Positions 44,947 through 53,168 of a DNA stretch of 64,000 bases are shown here, one piece after another. The notes beneath the pieces were generated by a model. The model saw only the letters and a program-made list of their open reading frames with translations. It was not told the origin of the DNA and searched no databases. Numbering within the stretch: position 1 is the stretch's first letter; each line of letters opens with the position of its first letter. The stretch comes from UBA685 sp049890115 (GTDB taxonomy: Bacteria; Pseudomonadota; Alphaproteobacteria; Puniceispirillales; Puniceispirillaceae). The stretch lies in contig JBMHCC010000046.1 of assembly GCA_049890115.1 (NCBI GenBank), positions 8,321-72,320 on the forward strand, in the 5' to 3' direction. The translations under genes and the position numbers were made by a program.

Positions 44947-45708
44947 CTAATCTTCAAGAAACGCAACATCGCGCATTGGCGGATTTAAATGCGCACCACC
45001 ATCTAACACAATGGTATGTCCTGTCATAGATGAAGATGTCAATAAAAGACGCATAGCAGCGACAATTTCTGGCACTGTTGCGCCTTGTTCCAATAAATTG
45101 CGCCGATGTGCCTGCTGAAATTCAGTTTCATTCTGCCCACCTGAAGGCAATGTTATGCCTGGTGCTATCGCATTGACACGGCACTGAGGGGCATAGGCTT
45201 GAGCAGCCATCATGCCAAGTGACTGCAGGCCTGCTTTTGACAATGTATAGCTATAATAATCAGGGTTCAGACCAAATAGCTTTGAATCAAGCATATTGAT
45301 GACACTTCCTGTGACATCTTTTGGCAGCTGGGCAACAAAATCACGCATTAATAATGCTGGTGCTATCAGATTCACAGCCAGATGATTATGAGCTTGGCTG
45401 GCTGAAAAATCATGTGGGTCATCATAGGCAAATTGCGATGCTGAATTGATCAGCGCATGCAAAGGACCTGTTTTAGTGGCATCTTTGATAAGAGCCTCAC
45501 AAGCATCAGCATCAGCTAGGTCAGCTGTCACAATCTCAGCTGATACAGTGTTTTTACCAGCTTTTCGCTGCCAATCTGCAACCAGCTCTTCAGCCTCTGT
45601 AACAGAGCGATGACAATGCAACACCACATGCCAGCCATCTGCCAAACAAGCTTCTGCCAAATGTCGGCCAAGGCGCTTTGCCGCACCTGTGATAAGTATC
45701 TTTTTCAT
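44947..45708 (-). CDS. Short-chain dehydrogenase, pterin/dihydrofolate reductase-like
   Basis: 253 aa. The cofactor motif is ILITGAAKRLGRHLAEACL (residues 4-22), with an Arg at the NADPH-specific position. The catalytic pair is YSYTLSKAGL (Tyr/Lys about 150/154), and NSASQFAYDDP resembles the FolM/pteridine reductase group. Its position directly upstream of folB supports a role in pterin reduction. No substrate can be proved from sequence. Confidence 0.8.
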   Translation of the reverse strand: MKKILITGAAKRLGRHLAEACLADGWHVVLHCHRSVTEAEELVADWQRKAGKNTVSAEIVTADLADADACEALIKDATKTGPLHALINSASQFAYDDPHDFSASQAHNHLAVNLIAPALLMRDFVAQLPKDVTGSVINMLDSKLFGLNPDYYSYTLSKAGLQSLGMMAAQAYAPQCRVNAIAPGITLPSGGQNETEFQQAHRRNLLEQGATVPEIVAAMRLLLTSSSMTGHTIVLDGGAHLNPPMRDVAFLED

Positions 45709-45830
45709 AAATCACCTAACAGCAATCTCAAAAATGGCTATGCTGGCATGCCCGTGATTGCGAAAATGCAATTTAATGACCAGCCCCTTAATCGATACGC
45801 AATAAATGCCTATCAGATTGCTTGAAAGAG

Positions 45831-46838
45831 CTAAATAATTGGCACAATGATATCAGGGTAAATCTGGCACTGGTTTGTGATTTGTGTGATGTCATACCCT
45901 TTTAGCAACCCATAGCCAGATAACAAAATAGATATCAGGCCAAAATGATTCGCGCCCAAAATATCAGTGTGCAGACTGTCACCCACCATCCCCACTCTGT
46001 TTTTATCAAGCTGATATCCTGCTTTTTCCTGAAGAGCCGCAAAGGCAAGTTCAAATGCGCTAGCATAGGGTTTGCCTGTGAGTATTAACGGGCAGCCTGT
46101 CTCATTTTGCGCTTTCATGGCCCAAAAACCAGGCTCAAAGGAAAACCCGTCAGCCTGCGGGGCAGATATATCTGGATTAGCGACAATCACTGTGCCTTGT
46201 GATTTATGCAGCGCATCTTGCAAAATAGCCTGATGCTCTTCTTGCCAGCCAATCGCACCCATGAAAATATAGTAATCAGCTTCATCAAATTGATGAGGCG
46301 CACTATTATCATCACCGATAAGCGCACCTTCAAATTCAGCAAAAGGGCGCACATGATGACCTAGATACGAAAAACGCGCATTTGGATTTTCAGCTCTGAT
46401 ACGCTGCATTTCAACAAAACAGGCATCACGGCTTGATATGATATCACGCGCAATAATCGGCAAATCCCATGATTGATAACCAGCGACACGCGCAGCAGCA
46501 GGCTGGCTGGCACCATTGGTTAAAATAACAATCGGGATATTGCGCTTTTGTGCTTGTGCAAAAAATGCCTGAATGCCGTCAATAGGGGCTGTGCCAAGAC
46601 CAATAACGCCATAGCTATCTAAAATCAGACCATCAACATGCTCAAGGCAGGCTGTGAGCGATGATAAAAACCGCATAGAATCAGCCTTGCCAGATGGCAG
46701 AGATGGACCTTGGCTGTGATCTGTTTGATAAAATTGCTGATAAAGATGAAGCGTGATTTCAGCATTCATGATCTGATCTGGCCTGAGCAGATGAGACGTA
46801 TAATCATCATATTTAGAAGAGGTCAGTTTGTCAGACAT
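45831..46838 (-). CDS. HAD-IIA superfamily hydrolase (TIGR01459-like)
   Basis: 335 aa. HAD motif I is present as LILDSYGVIGLGTAPIDGI (about residues 74-92), motif II as ILTNGAS, then LTGKPYASAFELAF and the acidic motif GMVGDSLHTDILGANHFG. These are NagD-like phosphatases; the TIGR01459 group is mainly alphaproteobacterial and of unknown substrate. The N-terminal 55 residues precede the HAD core. Confidence 0.85.
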   Translation of the reverse strand: MSDKLTSSKYDDYTSHLLRPDQIMNAEITLHLYQQFYQTDHSQGPSLPSGKADSMRFLSSLTACLEHVDGLILDSYGVIGLGTAPIDGIQAFFAQAQKRNIPIVILTNGASQPAAARVAGYQSWDLPIIARDIISSRDACFVEMQRIRAENPNARFSYLGHHVRPFAEFEGALIGDDNSAPHQFDEADYYIFMGAIGWQEEHQAILQDALHKSQGTVIVANPDISAPQADGFSFEPGFWAMKAQNETGCPLILTGKPYASAFELAFAALQEKAGYQLDKNRVGMVGDSLHTDILGANHFGLISILLSGYGLLKGYDITQITNQCQIYPDIIVPII

Positions 46839-46927
46839 GGTAAAACCGCTTTTTGAATATCTTTTGGCCTATTTTTGGCATCACCCTCAATAAAAGGCAC
46901 CTTATTTTAATTTAGGAACTGTTATAA

Positions 46928-47929
46928 ATGACGAATTCAGATCTGTCAGGCATGAATGAAACAACAGCTTCAAATTATGATCTGATTGTAATAGGGGCTG
47001 GTATTTCAGGGCTAACAGCTGGCAAGATGGCGCAAAAAGCTGGCCTATCTGTGCTGGTGCTTGATAAGGGGCGGCGTATTGGTGGGCGTTGTGCCACAAG
47101 ACGAAGTGATGGTTTTACCTTTAATCACGGGGCCCAATTTTTCACTGCCAGAGATCCTGATTTTCAGGCTGTGATTGATGATGCGCGTCAAAAAGGCAAT
47201 GTTGATTTATGGCAATTTGGTCATGATAAGCCCTGTTATATTGGCACGCCCACTATGCGTGATTTCGCTAGCTATCTTGGTGATGGGCTTGTGATAGAAC
47301 AATCTGTTGAAATCACAAATATTACAAAATCAGATAGGCTCTATAAGCTAACTAGCCAAGCTGGTGATGATTATCATTGTCATAAATTGCTGATAACCGC
47401 ACCTGCTCCACAAGCAGAAAAATTAGTGCAACCACTATCACAAATCCTAGCTCATACAGCAGCTAGTGCCAGCTATGCCCCATGCTGGACTGTGATGGCA
47501 GGCTATCAGACTGTTGCAACGATACCAGAGCAGGTAGTACGTGATAAGGCGCCGATTGGCTGGGCTATGTTTGAGCAATCACGCTTTGCTGGAAAAGATG
47601 ATAATGACCAGCCGCTAAACACTATCGCTGCTTTGACATGTCAGGCAGATGCAACAACCTCAATTCAGATGCTTGAGTGGTCAAAAGATGATGTAATAGA
47701 GGCGTTATTATCAGCTTATAAAGCTGCAACAGGCTGGGATGAAACACCAACCTATCAGACAGCTCATCGCTGGCTTTACGCCAAGATTATGACCCCTGCT
47801 AGCCAAGATGCCCCCTATCATGATGATGATGGTCATCTGGTGTTGGCTGGTGATTGGTTTGGTTCAGCACGCCTTGAGACAGCGTATCTATCAGGCAGGC
47901 GTGCTGGTGCTATGGTGACTAACAGCTAG
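46928..47929 (+). CDS. FAD-dependent amine-oxidase-like oxidoreductase
   Basis: 333 aa. The dinucleotide motif DLIVIGAGISGLTAGKMAQKAG (residues 20-41) and LDKGRRIGGRCATRR then FNHGAQFFTARD place it with renalase-like NAD(P)/FAD oxidoreductases. The C-terminal FAD contact is LVLAGDWFGSARLETAYLSG. Substrate unknown. It shares its stop with the convergent DM13 gene through one CTAG (47926-47929). Confidence 0.88.
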   Translation: MTNSDLSGMNETTASNYDLIVIGAGISGLTAGKMAQKAGLSVLVLDKGRRIGGRCATRRSDGFTFNHGAQFFTARDPDFQAVIDDARQKGNVDLWQFGHDKPCYIGTPTMRDFASYLGDGLVIEQSVEITNITKSDRLYKLTSQAGDDYHCHKLLITAPAPQAEKLVQPLSQILAHTAASASYAPCWTVMAGYQTVATIPEQVVRDKAPIGWAMFEQSRFAGKDDNDQPLNTIAALTCQADATTSIQMLEWSKDDVIEALLSAYKAATGWDETPTYQTAHRWLYAKIMTPASQDAPYHDDDGHLVLAGDWFGSARLETAYLSGRRAGAMVTNS

Positions 47930-48435
47930 CTTTTTGGGGCTAATTCAGCTGCGGTGATAAATTGGCCAAATGCCTCACACCAGATAAGCAGAGCTGGATA
48001 GGCTGTCACATCAACAGTCATTGGCACTTCTACTGAAAAATTCTCAAATGCCTTAATAGATGCGACTTGAACAGATTGCGATTTAATGGCTAGAAAATCG
48101 GCTTCTGTTTCAACAAAACGTGGTGTCATATAAAGACGATAATCTGGACCAGGTGCAATTTTACCATCTAGCCAGATTTGATCAGCTGAGACATTGATCT
48201 GGCCTTCACCCCAATGAAAGGCATCTGAATCTTGCAAATCACGCACAAATTGCCCTTGTCTTTCAACCGAAGCAGACAAGCTGGCAAGTGCGGCATCATC
48301 AAGGCCTTTTTCAGCTGTCAGAATCGGTAATAAATAGACGCCAAGACCAAAACCGATAATCAGACCAGCGATAAATTTTGCTGCCCCAAAAATGATAAGA
48401 TGACGGCGCGCCCAATCCATGGCTTTTGTGATCAT
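47926..48435 (-). CDS. Membrane-anchored DM13-domain protein
   Basis: 169 aa with one N-terminal transmembrane helix (IFGAAKFIAGLIIGFGLGVYLL, residues 15-36). The rest fits the DM13 fold: WGEGQINVSADQIWLDGKIAPGPDYRLYMTP and the C-terminal ALLIWCEAFGQFITAAEL, with the single family cysteine. DM13 domains have been proposed to act in electron transfer. It should face the periplasm. Stop codon shared with the FAD oxidoreductase. Confidence 0.78.
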   Translation of the reverse strand: MITKAMDWARRHLIIFGAAKFIAGLIIGFGLGVYLLPILTAEKGLDDAALASLSASVERQGQFVRDLQDSDAFHWGEGQINVSADQIWLDGKIAPGPDYRLYMTPRFVETEADFLAIKSQSVQVASIKAFENFSVEVPMTVDVTAYPALLIWCEAFGQFITAAELAPKS

Positions 48436-48579
48436 AATATCCCCCTTTTATCCTAGCTGATAATGAATTCCCGCTTGCCATGGCATAATGTAGGCAGCTT
48501 TAATAATCAACGTCCACATCTTTTCATAAAGCGGCATTGGCCGCATCACATTTTATCATGCTATCAGGAGTGAGCGGAA

Positions 48580-49800
48580 ATGAAACTGGTTGAGTTTGAG
48601 AGTTTTGTTGTTGGAACACCGCCACCTCATCATGGTGGTCGCTATTTTATCTTTGTAAAACTCACCACAGATAATGGCCTTATTGGCTATGGCGAAATTT
48701 ATGCTGGCCAAATAGCACCAGATATCATTACCGCGATTGCACATGATTCTTTTGCCAGGCATTTAGCAGGCTGTTCTGTATTCCAGACAGAGCTTTTTAT
48801 CCGCAAAATGCATGGGTCAGGTTTTCTGCATAGGCCTGATCCGACAATGATGGGTGTTGCAAGCGGCCTTGAAATGGCGATGTGGGATATTATCGGCAAG
48901 GCTTTAGATCAGCCTGTCTATAATTTATTAGGTGGTCTTATTCACGAAAAATTGCGCTGCTATACCTATCTTTATCCTGATGATGGTGAAGATGCTGGCC
49001 AATTTTATGCCTCTGCCAGCCGTGCTGCTGAAAAAGCAGCTTTGCAAGTGGCAAATGGATTTACCGCTGTGAAATGTGATCCAGCTGGCCAATATACCAT
49101 CCATGATCCGCGCCAGCCTGACCTAGAGGCTTTGACACGCTCTGCTGATTTTTGTGCCAAAATAAGAGACGCTGTTGGTGATAAGGCAGATATCTTATTT
49201 GGCACACATGGCCAATTTACCGCTGCTGGTGCGATTCGCATGGCTGAGGCTATCGCACCTTATAAACCATTATGGTTTGAAGAGCCAACACCACCAGATT
49301 TACCTGAAGAAATGGCAAAGGTTGCAGCACACAGCTCTGTGCCAGTGGCAGCAGGTGAAAGGCTCACAACCTTGTATGAATTTCAACAATTAGCACACCA
49401 TGATGCCGCAGCGATTTGGCAACCAAATTTGGGGCGTGCTGGCGGCTTGTTGGAAGGCAAAAAAATAGCTGCTTTGGCACAAGCTAATTATTGTCAGATT
49501 GCGCCACATTTATATTGCGGTCCTATTGTCGCTGCTGCTAATGCCCAGCTTGCTGCCACCTTGCCTCATTTTCTGATTTTGGAAGTGATTGAACAAATGG
49601 ATGGATTTCATGGCAGTTTATTACGAAAACCGCTGCAGATTGAAGATGGCTATCTTGTCCTATCGCAACAGCCAGGACTTGGTGTTGAATTAGACGAAGA
49701 TGTTGCAAGAGCACACCCTTATCACGGGGAAAAACTGCATCTTGAGATGGGACAAGAGCCGTTTGATCCTCATAAACATCGCTATTTTCCTGGTGGATAG
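48580..49800 (+). CDS. Mandelate racemase/muconate lactonizing enzyme family protein
   Basis: 406 aa enolase-superfamily enzyme. The N-terminal cap has HHGGRYFIFVKLTTDNGLIGYGE. The barrel carries AVKCDPAG (about residue 165), FGTHGQF (207-213), WFEEPTPPD (Glu 234/235), AGERLTT (Glu 260) and IAPHLYCGP (His about 311). The first metal ligand, Asp in V-D-F-H-G of galactonate dehydratase, is Gly here, but the following His is kept. It is therefore probably a sugar-acid dehydratase or relative with unusual metal binding. Substrate unknown. It stands alone. Confidence 0.85.
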   Translation: MKLVEFESFVVGTPPPHHGGRYFIFVKLTTDNGLIGYGEIYAGQIAPDIITAIAHDSFARHLAGCSVFQTELFIRKMHGSGFLHRPDPTMMGVASGLEMAMWDIIGKALDQPVYNLLGGLIHEKLRCYTYLYPDDGEDAGQFYASASRAAEKAALQVANGFTAVKCDPAGQYTIHDPRQPDLEALTRSADFCAKIRDAVGDKADILFGTHGQFTAAGAIRMAEAIAPYKPLWFEEPTPPDLPEEMAKVAAHSSVPVAAGERLTTLYEFQQLAHHDAAAIWQPNLGRAGGLLEGKKIAALAQANYCQIAPHLYCGPIVAAANAQLAATLPHFLILEVIEQMDGFHGSLLRKPLQIEDGYLVLSQQPGLGVELDEDVARAHPYHGEKLHLEMGQEPFDPHKHRYFPGG

Positions 49801-49806
49801 ATAAAA

Positions 49807-49833
49807 AAGCAGCAAAAATCAGCCTTTTGCTGC
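49807..49833. terminator. Stem-loop after the enolase-superfamily gene
   Basis: GCAGCAAAA (49809-49817) and TTTTGCTGC (49825-49833) form a perfect 9-bp stem. The T-run expected after a terminator is on the minus-strand side (A6 at 49803-49808), although no minus-strand gene enters here; on the plus strand no T-run follows. Confidence 0.5.
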
Positions 49834-49853
49834 CTTAGAAGTCAGGCTTTTAC

Positions 49854-49881
49854 TTGACACTGCCTTCTTGGTAGGTATATT
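49854..49881 (+). promoter_or_regulatory. Strong sigma-70-type promoter for rplU-rpmA
   Basis: A perfect -35 TTGACA (49854-49859), a 16-bp spacer and TATATT (49876-49881). It is about 220 bases upstream of the rplU ATG and is the clearest promoter in the window. The leader that follows has a long hairpin. Confidence 0.7.
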
Positions 49882-50026
49882 CCGCTGACGATCAGAATGA
49901 CTTGTCATAACTGAGCCATGTTTCTATGAAAGCTGGAATACGTAGCAGCCTTTACTGAAACAACCCTGTTGGGCTGGTTTAGGTGATAAGCTGATGAATG
50001 AAACAGTTTTTTAAAAAAGTGTCCTT

Positions 50027-50069
50027 AACCATCTTACATTTCGTTTTATGAATGAAACTAAGATAGGTT
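50027..50069 (+). promoter_or_regulatory. Hairpin in the rplU leader
   Basis: AACCATCTTA (50027-50036) pairs with TAAGAT-A-GGTT (50059-50069), with one bulged A and a smaller inner TTTC/GAAA stem. It ends 30 bases before the rplU ATG, close to the ribosome-binding site (GAGGTG). It may be an autoregulatory leader; no known motif was recognised. Confidence 0.4.
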
Positions 50070-50099
50070 GGTACTGAAGATGAAGATTGAGGTGTCGCC

Positions 50100-50546
50100 A
50101 TGTATGCTGTGGTGAAAACAGGCGGAAAGCAATATCGTGTCGCGAAGGATGACAAAATCCTAGTTGAACGTCTTGAAGGTGAAGCTGGTGCTGCGATTGC
50201 GCTAGATAATGTGATGATGCTCGTTGATGGTGATAAAGTCACTGTCGGCACACCGCAGGTGGCAGGCGCATCAGTTGCCGCTGAAGTGGTTGAACAAACA
50301 CGCGGGCCAAAGATTATCATCTTCCGCCGCAAGCGTCGTAAAAACCATCGCCGTACACAAGGCCACCGTCAGGATCTTACATTGCTGAAGATCACAGATA
50401 TTCTAGCTGACGGCAAAAAGCCAGCTGCCAAGAAAGCAGCAAAAGCAAAAGCCGAATCAGGTGAGCCAGCTGCTAAAAAAGCAGCAGCAAAGAAAGCAAC
50501 TAAAAAGGCAGCTGCCAAAAAAGCAGCACCTAAGGCAAAAGCCTAA
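50100..50546 (+). CDS. rplU: 50S ribosomal protein L21 with Lys/Ala-rich tail
   Basis: 148 aa. Residues 1-103 are normal L21 (YAVVKTGGKQYRVAKDD, then FRRKRRKNHRRTQGHRQ). The last 40 residues are a low-complexity Ala/Lys tail with AAKKAAAKK-like repeats, similar to histone H1 and PHA granule protein tails. Tails of this kind occur in some alphaproteobacterial L21 proteins. L21 binds 23S rRNA. rpmA follows in 31 bases. Confidence 0.96.
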   Translation: MYAVVKTGGKQYRVAKDDKILVERLEGEAGAAIALDNVMMLVDGDKVTVGTPQVAGASVAAEVVEQTRGPKIIIFRRKRRKNHRRTQGHRQDLTLLKITDILADGKKPAAKKAAKAKAESGEPAAKKAAAKKATKKAAAKKAAPKAKA

Positions 50547-50577
50547 TCTATTCTGAAGTATAAGAAAGGACTGACCT

Positions 50578-50844
50578 ATGGCACATAAAAAAGCAGGTGG
50601 TAGTTCAAGAAACGGTCGTGATTCCGCAGGTCGCCGTCTTGGTGTTAAAAAATTTGGTGGCGAACATGTCGTGCCAGGCAATATTGTTATTCGCCAGCGT
50701 GGCACAAAGTACCACCCCGGTAACAATATCGGCATGGGCAAAGACCACACCCTATTTGCGCTGGTTGAAGGCAAAGTTGCTTTTAAACAAAAATCAGGCG
50801 GCAAAATGTATGTGAATATTGTTGAGGCAGAAGCTGCTGAATAG
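50578..50844 (+). CDS. rpmA: 50S ribosomal protein L27
   Basis: 88 aa. AHKKAGGSSRNGRDSAGRRL at the N-terminus and VVPGNIVIRQRGTKYHPG are canonical. It sits near the peptidyl-transferase centre. There is no Firmicutes-type N-terminal extension. AAAGGA precedes the ATG, and an intrinsic terminator follows. Confidence 0.98.
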   Translation: MAHKKAGGSSRNGRDSAGRRLGVKKFGGEHVVPGNIVIRQRGTKYHPGNNIGMGKDHTLFALVEGKVAFKQKSGGKMYVNIVEAEAAE

Positions 50845-50894
50845 GTCATAAAGTGACCAGCTGCTAAATGATTGGCAGATACAAAATTTCATCA

Positions 50895-50930
50895 AAGGGA
50901 ATAACTGGAAATCAGGTTGTTCCCTTTTTT
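50895..50930 (+). terminator. Intrinsic terminator after rpmA
   Basis: AAAGGGAATAAC (50895-50906) pairs with GTTGTTCCCTTT (50916-50927), with one T-G wobble, around a nine-base loop, and a T-run ends at 50930. It separates rplU-rpmA from obgE. Confidence 0.88.
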
Positions 50931-50962
50931 ATTTGGCACGCTCATAACAGAGATTTTGATTT

Positions 50963-52000
50963 ATGAAATTCCTAGATCAGGCAAAGATTTTCATCCGTTC
51001 AGGAAATGGGGGACCTGGTGCTGTTAGCTTCAGACGTGAAGCTCATGTGCCATTTGGTGGCCCTGATGGCGGTGATGGCGGCAGAGGTGGCAATGTCATA
51101 GCGCGCTGTGTTGGCGGCCTTAATACCTTGATCGATTATCGCTATCAGCAGCATTTCAAAGCGTCATCTGGTCGCCCTGGCGCTGGTCAGAACAGAGCTG
51201 GACCCTCTGGCGAGGATATTGAATTGCGCTTGCCAGTTGGCACCCAGATTTTGGCAGAAGATCAAGAAACCATTTTGGCTGATTTAACTCAAGAAGGTCA
51301 GCAATTTATTTTGGCGCAAGGCGGCATGGGCGGCAAAGGTAATGCCTTTTTCAAATCAAGCACCAACCGGGCACCACGCAAATCACAACCTGGCACAAAG
51401 GGTATCGAATTCTGGGTTTGGCTGCGGCTAAAGCTTATTGCTGATGCTGGCTTGCTTGGTCTGCCAAATGCTGGCAAATCGACTTTTCTGGCAGCGGTAT
51501 CAGCTGCACGGCCGAAAATTGCTGATTATCCTTTCACAACCTTGCATCCCAATTTAGGGGTGGTAGCTGTTGATGGTCATGAATTTGTCATAGCTGATAT
51601 TCCTGGCCTGATTCGCGGTGCTCATCAAGGTGCCGGTATTGGCCACAGATTTTTAGGTCATGTGGAACGCTGCCGCGTTTTATTGCATTTAATTGATGCC
51701 ACCCAAGCTGATCCGATTGATGCCTATCATATCATCCGTGAAGAATGTGCCGCTTATGATGATGGTCTGGCAGATAAAAAAGAGGTCATTGTCTTATCAA
51801 AAGCAGATGCGGCACCAGCTGATTATCTGGATGATTTGAAAGAAGCATTAGCCAGCGCGGGGGCAGGCCCTGTAATGACCATGTCTTCGGTAACAGGTGC
51901 TGGGGTGACAAATGTTTTACGCCAGCTTTATGCTGTGATTACAGATGAAATAGAAGCTGAATTGGCAAAGGATAAAGATGAAGAGCCTTGGAGACCATAA
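50963..52000 (+). CDS. obgE: Obg GTPase
   Basis: 345 aa. The glycine-rich Obg domain (residues 1-158, FGGPDGGDGGRGGNVIAR) is followed by the GTPase domain: G1 GLPNAGKST (about 165-173), switch ADYPFTTLHPNLG, G3 DIPGLIRGAH and G4 LSKAD. It is involved in 50S maturation. Its 3' end overlaps the proB start by 23 bases. Confidence 0.97.
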   Translation: MKFLDQAKIFIRSGNGGPGAVSFRREAHVPFGGPDGGDGGRGGNVIARCVGGLNTLIDYRYQQHFKASSGRPGAGQNRAGPSGEDIELRLPVGTQILAEDQETILADLTQEGQQFILAQGGMGGKGNAFFKSSTNRAPRKSQPGTKGIEFWVWLRLKLIADAGLLGLPNAGKSTFLAAVSAARPKIADYPFTTLHPNLGVVAVDGHEFVIADIPGLIRGAHQGAGIGHRFLGHVERCRVLLHLIDATQADPIDAYHIIREECAAYDDGLADKKEVIVLSKADAAPADYLDDLKEALASAGAGPVMTMSSVTGAGVTNVLRQLYAVITDEIEAELAKDKDEEPWRP

Positions 52001-53141
52001 TAATGCTGCTGATTTAATCGCATCAGCCAAGCTGATTGTGATTAAAATTGGCTCTGCCTTATTATTTGACCCTGATAAGGATGGCATCCAGTCAGACTGG
52101 ATGGCCGGATTAGCAGCTGATGTTGCAGAGTTGCACAAAGCTGGTAAACAGGTGATTCTAGTCTCGTCAGGCTCTATCGCTTTGGGGCGTGATAAATTAG
52201 GCATGCCAAAAGGGCGAATCAAGCTTGATGAAAAACAGGCAGCTGCTGCCACTGGCCAAATCATGCTGGCTCAAAGCTGGATGAATGTATTAGCGGCGCA
52301 TCACATTACATCAGCACAAATCTTGCTGGCACCAGAAGATACCGAAACAAGACGCCGGCATCTGAATGCCAGAGCGACTATGCAAACCTTGCTAAAATAT
52401 GGCTCTGTGCCTGTTGTGAATGAAAATGACACAATCACAACTTATGAAATCCGCTTTGGCGATAATGACAGGCTAGCAGCCAGAGTAGCAGCGATGATGT
52501 CTGCTGATTTGCTGATTTTGCTATCTGATATTGATGGGCTCTATGATAGAGATCCCCGCCAGCATGATGATGCAACCCATATTCCGCTTATTACCGAGAT
52601 CACAGATGAGGTGATGGCAATGGGAAGCTCTGCTAATGCTGAATTTGCCTCCGGCGGCATGGCAACCAAATTAGCAGCTGCCAAAATTGCCACAAAAGCA
52701 GGTGTTGCTATGATGGTCTGTGATGGGCGGACCTCACGGCCATTATCAGCACTAGATGATGGCGCCCAATCAACTATGTTTCAATCTCAATTAGCACCAT
52801 CAACCGCACGTAAAAACTGGATTTTAAGTGCGCTTCACTGTGCTGGAACCATCACGGTTGATGCTGGTGCCTTAGGCGCGTTAGCCAAAGGCCGGTCACT
52901 TTTGCCAGCAGGGGTCACCGCCATCTCTGGTTCATTTGAACGTGGTGATTTGGTTGAAATCTGTGACAAGGATGGCAAGATAGTCGCACGTGGCCTTGCT
53001 GGTTATTCTGCTGATGAGGCAAATGCCCTAAAAGGTCAAAAAAGTGCCGCCTTTGAAGCGATCATCGGTTATGATGGTCGTGCTGAACTAGTTCATGCTG
53101 ATGATTTGGTGTTGCTTGAACAACCAGATCGTCAGGGATAA
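51978..53141 (+). CDS. proB: Glutamate 5-kinase
   Basis: 387 aa. The kinase domain has KLIVIKIGSALL (residues 17-28), SSGSIALG and VNENDTITTYEIRFGDND; a C-terminal PUA domain covers about residues 290-370 (AGTITVDAGALGALAKGRSLLPAGV). It starts proline synthesis. The start lies inside the 3' end of obgE, so translation is probably coupled. Confidence 0.96.
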   Translation: MKSLGDHNNAADLIASAKLIVIKIGSALLFDPDKDGIQSDWMAGLAADVAELHKAGKQVILVSSGSIALGRDKLGMPKGRIKLDEKQAAAATGQIMLAQSWMNVLAAHHITSAQILLAPEDTETRRRHLNARATMQTLLKYGSVPVVNENDTITTYEIRFGDNDRLAARVAAMMSADLLILLSDIDGLYDRDPRQHDDATHIPLITEITDEVMAMGSSANAEFASGGMATKLAAAKIATKAGVAMMVCDGRTSRPLSALDDGAQSTMFQSQLAPSTARKNWILSALHCAGTITVDAGALGALAKGRSLLPAGVTAISGSFERGDLVEICDKDGKIVARGLAGYSADEANALKGQKSAAFEAIIGYDGRAELVHADDLVLLEQPDRQG

Positions 53142-53168
53142 CACTCTCATATTCAGGATCATTTTAAG

